Shown piece by piece: positions 7,278-14,465 of a DNA stretch of 14,674 bases. Numbering within the stretch: the first letter of the stretch is position 1; every line of letters begins with the position of its first letter. The notes beneath the pieces are model-generated. The model was not told the origin of the DNA, ran no database searches, and saw nothing but the letters and a program-made list of their open reading frames with translations. Source of the stretch: CAYFSC01 sp964345695 (GTDB lineage Bacteria; Bacteroidota; Rhodothermia; Rhodothermales; Salinibacteraceae); contig CAYFSC010000073.1 in NCBI GenBank assembly GCA_964345695.1, positions 1 to 14,674 on the forward strand, written 5' to 3'. The translations under genes were made by a program, and so were the position numbers.

Positions 7278-7432
7278 GGGAAGAGGGAANNNNNNNNNNN
7301 NNNNNNNNNNNNNNNNNNNNNNNNNNNNNNNNNNNNNNNNNNNNNNNNNNNNNNNNNNNNNNNNNNNNNNNNNNNNNNNNNNNNNNNNNGGGAAAGAGGG
7401 GAAACGGCACGCAAACCAAGAACCTCTTCCCC
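7277..7432. repeat. Inverted purine-rich repeat flanking the sequence gap
   Basis: GGGGAAGAGG (7277-7286) on the left side of the N-run is matched by its complement CCTCTTCCCC (7423-7432) on the right. Further purine-rich sequence (GGGAAAGAGGGGAAA) directly abuts the right edge of the gap. This is either the two arms of a large hairpin between convergent genes or the edges of a low-complexity repeat that broke the assembly. Confidence 0.5.
7290..7389. other. Assembly gap (100 Ns)
   Basis: Exactly 100 N characters are present, a common placeholder for a scaffold gap of unknown size. The real length and content cannot be known from this window. The gap lies between the stops of the DUF5916 gene and the LytTR regulator gene and does not interrupt either. 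The rest of 7278-7449 contains no gene, only purine/pyrimidine-rich sequence. Confidence 0.98.
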
Positions 7433-7449
7433 TTCCCCATTCCCGGTCG

Positions 7450-8274
7450 TTAGAAGGAGAGGCCGAAGCGATCCTCAAACGCGTCGCGACGACGCCGGCT
7501 GACGTCCAGGCGTTCCTCTGTGGAGAGACGCACCACGTAGCGGTCGTGATAGTTGGGTTGCACCGACATCACCTCTCCCAGGTTGACGATCGTCGATCGG
7601 TGGATGCGGCAGAACTGGTTCGGGTCGAGGCGGGCCTCGAGCGTTTTCATGCGCTCGCGAATGAGGTGCGTGCGCCCGCCGACAGTGTGGATTTCGATAT
7701 AGGGGCCGTCCGACTGGAAGTAGGCGACCTCCTCCACGGGTACAATTCGCACCTCGCGGTTCATCTGGACCGGGATGCGCTCGATGAATTCTGTGCTCTG
7801 TTCGTCGTCCGAGACTGCGGGCGTTGGCGGGGCCTCGTGCGAGGGCGACGCGTCCAGCAGGTCGAGCAGCTTGCCCCGCAGCCGATCCACGGTTTCGAGT
7901 TGAATCTGACGGCGGGCCCGGTCGAGCGCCTCGCGGAAGCGTTCATCGTCGAACGGTTTCAGGAGGTAATCGAGGGCCGAAACGTCGAAGGCTTCCAGTG
8001 CATGCTGGTCGTAAGCGGTCACGAAAATAACGACCGGCATCCGATGCGGGCCCACTTCCTGGACCACGTCGAGGCCGCTCAGGCCCGGCATCTGGATGTC
8101 CAGCAGCACCAGGTCGAGGTCGTGCGTGCGGATGGCCTGCACCGCCTCGCGCCCGGTGGCACACGTGGCCACAAGTTCGACGTCCGTTTCGTCGCTGAGG
8201 AGGTCTTCGAGGCGCTGGCGGGCCGGCCGTTCGTCGTCAGCCACGAGGGCACGTAGCGGAGCGGAGTCAGGCAT
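7450..8274 (-). CDS. LytTR-family response regulator
   Basis: This is a two-component response regulator of the AlgR/LytR type, 274 residues. The receiver domain (about 6-122) has the acidic pair D13-D14 in VADDE, phosphoacceptor D59 in LVLLDIQMPGLSGLDV, T86 in FVTAYD and K106 in YLLKPFDD. A Glu/Pro-rich linker (about 140-160) leads to the LytTR DNA-binding domain (about 163-270), with VEEVAYFQSDGPYIEIHT (180-197) and the hallmark FCRIHRSTIVNL (221-232). On phosphorylation such proteins dimerise and bind direct repeats upstream of target genes. The ATG at 8274 was chosen because it overlaps the kinase stop by 8 nt (ATGCCTGA), implying coupling. A start 13 residues earlier is possible but less likely. 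The partner is the upstream LytS-like kinase. The nearest likely target is the divergent RND efflux operon. Confidence 0.94.
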   Translation of the reverse strand: MPDSAPLRALVADDERPARQRLEDLLSDETDVELVATCATGREAVQAIRTHDLDLVLLDIQMPGLSGLDVVQEVGPHRMPVVIFVTAYDQHALEAFDVSALDYLLKPFDDERFREALDRARRQIQLETVDRLRGKLLDLLDASPSHEAPPTPAVSDDEQSTEFIERIPVQMNREVRIVPVEEVAYFQSDGPYIEIHTVGGRTHLIRERMKTLEARLDPNQFCRIHRSTIVNLGEVMSVQPNYHDRYVVRLSTEERLDVSRRRRDAFEDRFGLSF

Positions 8275-9478
8275 GTGCAGCAGAGGCAGGCGATTCTTCG
8301 GGGGATGAAGCAAGCGCAGAGGAGTCGGTCCGGTACGGGATCTGCAGCGTCACAAGGTGGCCGCCGTCGGGCACCGACTGGAGGGAAACGTCGTGGTCGT
8401 CGCCGTAGAGCTGACGCAGGCGCTCTCGGACGTTCGACAGGCCGATGCCGTTGGAGGACGAGGGCTGACCGTCGCCGCCCACGCCCGGGCCGTCGTCTTC
8501 GACCTGCAGCACGAGGCGATCGCCGGTGCGCGTGGCTCCGATCCGAATGCGGCCGGGCGTCTCACGCGGACGGATGCCGTGCTTGATGGCGTTTTCCACG
8601 AGCGGCTGCATAATGAGGTCCGGCACGCGGGCGTCCCGTACCTCGTCGTCCACCTGCATGTCCACCTGCAGCCGGTCCTCGAAGCGGATGCGCATGATGT
8701 CGAGATAATCGTCCAGCATCGACAGTTCGGTGGCAAGGGGGACGAGCTGCTGCCCGTCTTCGGAAAGCGTATGGCGCAGCAGGCCGCTCAGGCGGGCCAG
8801 CATGGTACGCGCCCCCACTGGGTTACGCTCGACGAGACCCGACACGGTGTTGAGCGTGTTGAACAGAAAGTGGGGATTAATTTGCATTCGCAGCGCCTGC
8901 AGCCGGGCTTCCGTCAGTTGCGCGCGCAGCTGTGTGGCCTGCATCTGGCGCTTCTGCAACCGCCGGTAGTACGCCCGTGCGAACCCGACGGCCAGGATGG
9001 CCCCGTAGATGATCAGCTCGTAGATAAAGCCCAGGGTGACGGCGTCCTGCACCGACCCCTGGAGGGAGGCCCCGATGGTCTGCGGCGGGTCGTCGCCGAA
9101 CTGCAGCCCGTACTGGTAGATGATGTCGCTGTAGGTGTCCATGACCACGGCCACACCGATGGCGGCTCCGACGTGCCAGAGCACGCGTCGCCACAGCGGA
9201 ACCGGAGTGACCCCGGTCCCGGCATGGCTGCAGAGCCAGAAGATGGCAGGCGTCAGCAGCGCCCACACGGCGTAGACCGAAACGCGCGCCAGAAGCTGCA
9301 TGTATTGAGCCTCCTCGGCGCGCAGGTTCCGGTCCGGGTCCAGGTAGGAGCGGCCCACGAGCAGGGCCGTAAAGAGTCCCCACACGCCGAAGATCACGGC
9401 CATCTCAACGACCCAGGTGCGGGTCGTATGAGACGCGGCACCCGGCTCCGGGGACGAGCGTGGCATCGTCTCGTTCAT
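8267..9478 (-). CDS. LytS-type membrane sensor histidine kinase
   Basis: This is a sensor kinase of the His_kinase (LytS/YehU) group, 403 residues, in the inner membrane. Four hydrophobic segments are seen at about 22-44, 63-85, 98-118 and 146-168, without a recognisable periplasmic ligand domain. A short coiled-coil-like stretch (about 170-195) leads to the phosphorylation motif QINPHFLFNTLNTVSGL with H203. The HATPase_c domain (about 285-385) has the N box QPLVENAIKHG (291-301), G1 DDGPG (328-332) and G2 GIGLSNVRERL (344-354). The tail after about 383 is Ser/Ala/Glu-rich and probably disordered. The ATG at 9478 is used. An in-frame TTG at 9490 would add four residues and cannot be excluded. 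It is the first gene of the kinase-regulator operon, and the stimulus cannot be read from the sequence. Confidence 0.93.
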   Translation of the reverse strand: MNETMPRSSPEPGAASHTTRTWVVEMAVIFGVWGLFTALLVGRSYLDPDRNLRAEEAQYMQLLARVSVYAVWALLTPAIFWLCSHAGTGVTPVPLWRRVLWHVGAAIGVAVVMDTYSDIIYQYGLQFGDDPPQTIGASLQGSVQDAVTLGFIYELIIYGAILAVGFARAYYRRLQKRQMQATQLRAQLTEARLQALRMQINPHFLFNTLNTVSGLVERNPVGARTMLARLSGLLRHTLSEDGQQLVPLATELSMLDDYLDIMRIRFEDRLQVDMQVDDEVRDARVPDLIMQPLVENAIKHGIRPRETPGRIRIGATRTGDRLVLQVEDDGPGVGGDGQPSSSNGIGLSNVRERLRQLYGDDHDVSLQSVPDGGHLVTLQIPYRTDSSALASSPEESPASAAHA

Positions 9479-9529
9479 TTCAGAGGGCAAGAAAACTTTG
9501 CACGAGGGTCTGCATGGGGGCGACGTGCT

Positions 9530-9535
9530 ATTGTA
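9530..9535 (-). promoter_or_regulatory. Candidate -10 element for the kinase-regulator operon
   Basis: TACAAT reads on the minus strand, 52 nt upstream of the kinase ATG. It overlaps the CCGTTAC motif at 9533-9539. No good -35 hexamer is found at 17 nt (GATCCT there), which would suit an activator-dependent promoter. The call is weak, since a 6-mer of this kind can occur by chance. Confidence 0.3.
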
Positions 9536-9630
9536 ACGGAGAGGAAAGGAAAAGGATCGGTTTGCGAGCGGGGCGGCGCGTCCTGTGATCCCCCCGTCAG
9601 GTTGGGAGCACTTTCATGGCCGAAACCAGC

Positions 9631-9637
9631 CCGTTCG
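9631..9637 (+). promoter_or_regulatory. AlgR/LytTR-like box 1 (CCGTTCG)
   Basis: The sequence CCGTTCGTAA begins like the AlgR consensus CCGTTCGTC and fits the general LytTR half-site at most positions. It also forms a small perfect palindrome CGTT-CGT-AACG (9632-9642). It lies upstream of the efflux operon. The same 7-mer also occurs inside coding sequence in this window, so the motif alone is not decisive. Confidence 0.4.
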
Positions 9638-9675
9638 TAACGTACAGGTGCCACTCATTTCACGGCGCGTAACTG

Positions 9676-9682
9676 CCGTTCG
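9676..9682 (+). promoter_or_regulatory. AlgR/LytTR-like box 2 (CCGTTCG)
   Basis: This is a second CCGTTCG in the same orientation, 45 bp downstream of the first start-to-start, and directly next to the palindrome at 9685-9700. A pair of same-strand boxes upstream of a promoter is how LytTR regulators usually bind. The spacing is, however, longer than the roughly two helical turns typical of adjacent half-sites. Confidence 0.35.
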
Positions 9683-9684
9683 AT

Positions 9685-9700
9685 CCATTCGTACGGATGG
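9685..9700. promoter_or_regulatory. Near-perfect 16-bp palindrome, candidate operator
   Basis: CCATTCGTACGGATGG is symmetric in 7 of 8 position pairs around a central CGTACG. Such a dyad in a divergent promoter region is the usual form of an operator for a dimeric helix-turn-helix repressor. LytTR proteins prefer direct repeats, so a different regulator may act here. Confidence 0.4.
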
Positions 9701-9773
9701 GTGAAGTAGGGCTTTTGGTTCCGACTGGCCCCTACCGATCGGACAACATCGTCAACATCCCCGTTACGCCAGC

Positions 9774-9800
9774 TTGCGTACCAGCGACTCATCGTATTCT
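9774..9800 (+). promoter_or_regulatory. Weak sigma-70-like promoter candidate for the efflux operon
   Basis: TTGCGT (9774-9779) and TATTCT (9795-9800) are separated by 15 bp, a short spacer. Transcription would begin near 9807, just before the adaptor ATG at 9825, which would rule out the upstream in-frame TTG start at 9774. It does not match the Bacteroidota TAnnTTTG element, so confidence is low. Confidence 0.22.
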
Positions 9801-9824
9801 TCTCTCTTGCAGTGTCTTCAGTTC

Positions 9825-11237
9825 ATGTCTCTTTCCTCTCGGTTGCTTCCCTGGTGTGCGGCGTTTCTTCTGGTGGTGGCGCCTGCCTGCACCTCCTCCG
9901 ACGAAGGGGATTCTCGAGACGGTCCTCGCGGGAGGCGCGGCGGGTCGGGCGCCACGCCGTCCGTCGAAGCCGTTCAGGCCCGGTACGGCTCGCTGCCGCT
10001 GGAAGAGCGCATGAGCGGAACGGTGCGTGCAGTGAACCAGGTGGCCATCTATCCCGAGATTGACGCGCCGGTCGTCGAAGTGATTGCGGAAAACGGCGAC
10101 TATGTGGAGACGGGGGATCCACTCGTTCGTCTTCGCGCCGACACCTACCGCGATCGTGTGCGGCAGGCCGAAGCCAGCTTGAACGTGGCCCGGGCCGATG
10201 TCAAGAGCGCACGGGCCACGCTCAACGAAGCACGAGTCCAACTGAAGCGGACCAAGCGTCTGGCTGAGAATCAGTACGAGAGCCAGCAGCAACTGGAGCA
10301 GGTGCAGGCGCAGGTCCAGTCGGCCGAGGCGGCTGTCGAGCGGGCTGAGGCGCAGGTCGAGCAGGCAAAGGCCACCCTCGACGAGCGGAAGGCCGATTTG
10401 CGACGTACGGTGGTGCGTGCCCCCATCGACGGATACGTTGGAGAGCGCAACGTGGAGGTCGGTGAGCGGGTGGGGAGCACCTCACGCCTGTACACGCTGG
10501 GCGCCCTCGATACGGTGAAGGTTCGCGTGCAGGTCACCGACAAGATGTTTGGCACCATCCGTACGGGCCAGACGGTGCGCATCCAGGCTGCGTCTCTCGA
10601 CACGACTCTCATCGCGTCGATTACGCGGATGTCGCCGTTCCTCAGCGACGCCTCCTACAGTGCCGAGGCCGAGATTGAAGTGCCGAACGAAGATCAACTC
10701 CTCTCTCCCGGGATGTTTGTGGAGGTCGATGTGCTGTACGGTGAGAGCCAGCAAGCGACCCTCGTGCCCATGAGTGCCCTGTACGAGAATCCGAACACGG
10801 GCGAGCGTGGCATTTTCGTCGCCCCGACGCTCGGCACCGAGGTTCCGGTCGATCCCCCCGACTCGTACGACCCCGACAATCCGCCGCCGCTCACCCAGGC
10901 CACGCCCACGTCGTTCCGGGAGGTCGATATTCTGGCCGAGGGACGCATGATGGCGGGCGTCGAGGGCATCGAGCCCGGCACCTGGGTGGTTACGGTGGGC
11001 CAAAACCTGTTGAGCACCAGCGGGAGCGACCGCGTGGATGCCCGTGTTCGCCCGCTTCCGTGGTCGCGCATCACGGACCTGCAGCAACTCCAGGATCGCG
11101 ACCTTCTGCAGCGCATGCTCGACCGGCAGCAGCGCATGGCCAAAGAGCAGTTTGCCAATGCCGACTCGACCGCTGAGACCGCCCCGTCGGATACCAGTGG
11201 CACCGCCGACGCCTCTCCCTCGTCTGCAGAGCAGTAG
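9825..11237 (+). CDS. RND efflux periplasmic adaptor lipoprotein (HlyD/AcrA-like membrane fusion protein)
   Basis: This is the periplasmic adaptor of a tripartite RND pump, 470 residues from the ATG at 9825. The N-terminus has a short hydrophobic stretch (about 7-19) ending in APAC with Cys22, a plausible though not ideal lipobox. It is probably anchored as a lipoprotein. The lipoyl/barrel-sandwich halves are VAIYPEIDAPVVEVIAENG (73-91, continuing to about 103) and VRAPIDGYVGERNVEVGERV (197-216). Between them is a long alpha-helical hairpin (about 105-195, Gln/Glu/Ala-rich). The beta-barrel domain is about 217-305, and the membrane-proximal domain runs to about 405. Two features are unusual: a Pro/Asp-rich insertion (about 338-362) and a C-terminal extension (about 410-470) with a Gln/Arg-rich helix and a Ser/Thr/Ala/Asp tail. 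The pump gene follows after 60 bp. An upstream in-frame TTG (9774) would put 17 polar residues before the signal and is less likely. Confidence 0.92.
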   Translation: MSLSSRLLPWCAAFLLVVAPACTSSDEGDSRDGPRGRRGGSGATPSVEAVQARYGSLPLEERMSGTVRAVNQVAIYPEIDAPVVEVIAENGDYVETGDPLVRLRADTYRDRVRQAEASLNVARADVKSARATLNEARVQLKRTKRLAENQYESQQQLEQVQAQVQSAEAAVERAEAQVEQAKATLDERKADLRRTVVRAPIDGYVGERNVEVGERVGSTSRLYTLGALDTVKVRVQVTDKMFGTIRTGQTVRIQAASLDTTLIASITRMSPFLSDASYSAEAEIEVPNEDQLLSPGMFVEVDVLYGESQQATLVPMSALYENPNTGERGIFVAPTLGTEVPVDPPDSYDPDNPPPLTQATPTSFREVDILAEGRMMAGVEGIEPGTWVVTVGQNLLSTSGSDRVDARVRPLPWSRITDLQQLQDRDLLQRMLDRQQRMAKEQFANADSTAETAPSDTSGTADASPSSAEQ

Positions 11238-11297
11238 CACGTCTCAGCAGATGCTCCTCTCGATTGCCTTCAGTCGCGCGACTTCCTTCTCGGACCT

Positions 11298-14200
11298 ATG
11301 GCTCTGACTCAAACTTCCATCCGCCGTCCCGTGGCCACGGGGATGACGTTTCTCGCCATCATCGTGATCGGCGTCGTTAGCTTTACGTACTTGCCGGTAG
11401 ATCTCCTCCCCGAGATCGAGTATCCACGCCTGACGGTCTACACCAACTACGCGAACGTCGGGCCTGAGGAGATGGAGAAGATCATCACGGATCCCGTCGC
11501 CAATGCGGTGTCTGGCGTACCCAACCTGGAGCGCGTCACGTCAAGATCGGACGAGGGCGGGAGCCGCGTGAGCCTGGAGTTCTCGCAGAACACAGATCTG
11601 GGGGAGGCGGCCAATGACGTGCGGGAGGCACTGGATCGGATTCGCGACGACCTGCCCGTCGAGGCCGAGCCGCCCGGCATCTGGAAGTTCGACCCGAACA
11701 GCCAAGAGATCGTCTCCCTCGCCGCGGCCTCGTCACGCTCGATGGAGTCGCTCACGCGGATGCTGGAGCGGGACATCGCGAAGCGGTACGAACAGATTCC
11801 CGGCGTGGGAACCATCGATCTTCGCGGCGGCATTTACCGCGAGGTGCGCATAAACCTGGATCGCGACAAGCTCAAATCGTACAGCCTGGCCGCCTCGGAC
11901 GTCCAGCAGGCCGTCGGGGCCTCGAACACGACCCTCCCCGGCGGCAACGTCAAGGAGGGCCTGAGCGACCTGTACGTCCGCACCCGCGGCGAGTACGAAT
12001 CGCTCGACCAAATCCGCCGCACCGTCGTCACCGTCGCCGCAGGCACCCCCATCCGCGTTGAAGATGTCGCCACCGTCGTGGACGGCTATGAGGACGTCAG
12101 CCGCTTCCAGCAGCTCAACGGCATGCCCGTCGTCCGCATGGAGATTCAGAAGCAGAGCGGGGCCAACACGGTGAGCGTAGCCGAAAACATTCGCGCCGAG
12201 ACCGAGCGCATCAATGCCGAGCGCTCCGATCTTGAACTGACGGTGGTAAGTGACCAGAGCGAGTTCATCCGGAAGTCGATCAACAATGTCCAGAACTCGG
12301 CCATCTGGGGCTCGCTACTGGCGATCCTCGTGTTGTATCTCTTTCTCCGGAACGGATCCACCACCTTCATCATCTCGCTGGCGATCCCGATCTCGATCAT
12401 TGCCACGTTCGGCCTGCTCTATTTCGGCGGGCTGACGCTGAACCAGATGACGTTCGGTGGCCTGGCGCTGGGGGTGGGCCTGATCGTCGACAACGCAATC
12501 GTGGTGCTCGAAAACATCATTCGACAACGGGAGGAGCATAACCGATCCCTGCCCGACGCCGCCGACATCGGGACGCGCGAGGTGGCCGGAGCCATCATCG
12601 CATCGACGCTCACCACGTCGGTCATCTTTTTGCCCTTGGTCTTCGCCCGCACGGCCAGCGCCACCCTCTTCCAGTCGTTGGCGCTTGTCGTGGTCTTTGC
12701 CCTGGCCTGCTCTCTGCTCGTCGCCCTCTCGCTTGTGCCCATGATGGCGAGCCGGTTCCTGACCATCGAGGCCGGGTCGGCCGACGAAGGCGAAGCCGAT
12801 ACCGGCGCCTCCCCAGCCTCCACACCGCTCGAAGACAGGTCGGCCTTCCAGCGCCTCTTCCTCCGCCTCGAAAACGCCTATGCCCGCCTTATCCGCCGGA
12901 CCCTGCACCGCAAGGCGTGGGTGTTCGGCGCGACAGTGCTGATGCTGGGCGGTGCGCTCGCCATGTGGCCGCTCGTCGACATCGAGCTGGCCCCGCAGAC
13001 CGACGCCAACGAGATCGACATCGACCTGCAGATGGCACAGGGTACCAACATCGCCGTGGTGACTGAGTACCTTCAGGAACTGGAAAAGCAGGTCAAGCCG
13101 CTGCTTCCGGAGGACGACCTGGAGCACTACTCGTCCGGCATTCGGTGGGGCGGGGCCGAGGTTGAACTCAAGCTCAAGTCGGCCGGCGAGCGGTCGGTGA
13201 ACAGCTTTGAACTGGCCGATCAGATCCGCGAAGCGGTAGCCGGTCAGGTTCCGGGTGGCGACATTCGGGTGTCGGCCCAATCGGGCCTGTGGATCCTGCG
13301 CCGCATCTTCCGGTCCGGCGGCGGCTCCGAGGCGTTGCAACTGGAGCTTCGTGGGTACGACCTGGATCGCGCCCGCTCGATCGCGCAGCAGATCAAGCAG
13401 CGCATGGATCGCGTGCCCGGCGTGGCCAACGTGCGGATCGGCCGCCAGGAGGGTCGCCCGGAAGAAAACATTCGGTTCGACCGCGACAAGATCTCGCAGC
13501 TCGGCCTGTCGATTCAAGAGGTGGCGCGCACCGTGCAGACCAACGTGGGCGGCAGCCGCGCCGCGTCGTATCGCGACGGCGGCGACGAATTCCCAATCCG
13601 CGTTCGCCTGAAGCCCGAGGATCGGCTTACCATCAGCGACCTGGACAATGTTTCCGTACGGACGCCCGATGGCGGCACGGTGCCTCTTTCCTCCCTCGTC
13701 TCGACATCGCGAGGACGGGGCCCCACGGAAATCCGCCGCATCAACGGGCAGCGTGTCACCTACCTCTCGGCCGAACTCGAAAGCGGCGTCACCCTCGGCG
13801 AGGCGGTCGAAGACGTTCGCGCCGAGCTGGCCTCGATGACCCTTCCCGAGGGCTATTCGGTGACCTTCGGCGGGGAATATCGAGAACAGCAGGAGGCGCA
13901 ACGCGACTTCATGATCGCCATCATCATGGCTCTGGTGCTGATCTACATGGTCATGGCCGGGCAGTTTGAACGCTTCCTGGATCCCCTCATTGTGATGTTC
14001 AGCGTCCCCCTCGTCCTCGTCGGCGTGATGCCCACGCTGGTGCTGACCGGCACGACGTTCAACATCCAGAGCGTTATGGGACTGGTGATGCTGATCGGCA
14101 TTGTCGTGAACAATGCTATCGTCCTTGTCGACTACATCAACCTGATGCGTCGCGACCGTGATCTGCCGCTCCACGAGGCCGTGGCGGAAGCAGGACGGCT

Positions 14201-14465
14201 CCGCCTGCGGCCCATCTTGATGACCACACTGACCACCATCCTGGGGCTGCTTCCCCTTGCTCTGGGCATCGGTGCCGGCGCTGAGATCCAGGCCGCTCTC
14301 GCCCGCGTCGTCATCGGCGGACTGACGGCGTCGACGCTCATCACGCTGGGCCTGATCCCGGTGGCCTACGTTGCTGTCGAAACCTTTGCCAAACGCATCC
14401 ACGGATACCTGCCGGACTGGTCCTGGCTTCCGGAGCCTGGCACGGTCAGTACCCGGCAGATCTGA
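11298..14465 (+). CDS. RND family efflux pump, inner-membrane permease (AcrB/HAE-like)
   Basis: This is a proton-driven RND exporter of 1055 residues, the normal size. The family layout is complete. TM1 is at about 14-34, followed by a large periplasmic loop to about 333. TM2-TM6 lie at about 335-480, an Asp/Ser-rich cytoplasmic linker at about 490-515, and TM7 at about 537-557. The second periplasmic loop reaches about 870, and TM8-TM12 run from about 871 to 1025. It starts with the typical SIRRPVATGM. In the proton-relay helices, TM4 reads GLIVDNAIVVLEN (D398, N399), so only the first of AcrB's two Asp residues is kept. TM10 reads GIVVNNAIVLVDYIN, with N938 where AcrB has Lys940. Such VDN/VNN variants are seen in other bacterial RND pumps, so I read this as a subfamily trait and not as loss of function. 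The substrate cannot be told from the sequence. No outer-membrane channel gene is adjacent. Confidence 0.95.
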   Translation: MALTQTSIRRPVATGMTFLAIIVIGVVSFTYLPVDLLPEIEYPRLTVYTNYANVGPEEMEKIITDPVANAVSGVPNLERVTSRSDEGGSRVSLEFSQNTDLGEAANDVREALDRIRDDLPVEAEPPGIWKFDPNSQEIVSLAAASSRSMESLTRMLERDIAKRYEQIPGVGTIDLRGGIYREVRINLDRDKLKSYSLAASDVQQAVGASNTTLPGGNVKEGLSDLYVRTRGEYESLDQIRRTVVTVAAGTPIRVEDVATVVDGYEDVSRFQQLNGMPVVRMEIQKQSGANTVSVAENIRAETERINAERSDLELTVVSDQSEFIRKSINNVQNSAIWGSLLAILVLYLFLRNGSTTFIISLAIPISIIATFGLLYFGGLTLNQMTFGGLALGVGLIVDNAIVVLENIIRQREEHNRSLPDAADIGTREVAGAIIASTLTTSVIFLPLVFARTASATLFQSLALVVVFALACSLLVALSLVPMMASRFLTIEAGSADEGEADTGASPASTPLEDRSAFQRLFLRLENAYARLIRRTLHRKAWVFGATVLMLGGALAMWPLVDIELAPQTDANEIDIDLQMAQGTNIAVVTEYLQELEKQVKPLLPEDDLEHYSSGIRWGGAEVELKLKSAGERSVNSFELADQIREAVAGQVPGGDIRVSAQSGLWILRRIFRSGGGSEALQLELRGYDLDRARSIAQQIKQRMDRVPGVANVRIGRQEGRPEENIRFDRDKISQLGLSIQEVARTVQTNVGGSRAASYRDGGDEFPIRVRLKPEDRLTISDLDNVSVRTPDGGTVPLSSLVSTSRGRGPTEIRRINGQRVTYLSAELESGVTLGEAVEDVRAELASMTLPEGYSVTFGGEYREQQEAQRDFMIAIIMALVLIYMVMAGQFERFLDPLIVMFSVPLVLVGVMPTLVLTGTTFNIQSVMGLVMLIGIVVNNAIVLVDYINLMRRDRDLPLHEAVAEAGRLRLRPILMTTLTTILGLLPLALGIGAGAEIQAALARVVIGGLTASTLITLGLIPVAYVAVETFAKRIHGYLPDWSWLPEPGTVSTRQI

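Larger units (their letters stand above)
9479..9824. promoter_or_regulatory. Shared control region between the kinase-regulator and RND efflux operons
   Basis: This 346-bp divergent region contains no convincing gene. It holds CCGTTCG on the plus strand at 9631-9637 and 9676-9682, CCGTTAC on the plus strand at 9761-9767 and on the minus strand at 9533-9539, and a near-perfect palindrome at 9685-9700. The core CCGTTCG is the conserved start of the AlgR box (AlgR is a LytTR regulator), and a LytTR regulator is encoded next door. Autoregulation and control of the pump operon from here is the natural model. It remains inference. Confidence 0.5.

Noticed and set aside
9774..9824. TTG start for the RND adaptor, 17 codons upstream
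   Set aside because: It would place polar residues before the lipoprotein signal. The ATG at 9825 gives a normal short signal with a Cys at residue 22.
9697..10014. Plus-strand frame overlapping the adaptor start
   Set aside because: It has no motif, ends inside the adaptor gene, and its Cys/Pro/Phe-rich content reflects a shifted reading of the adaptor signal region.
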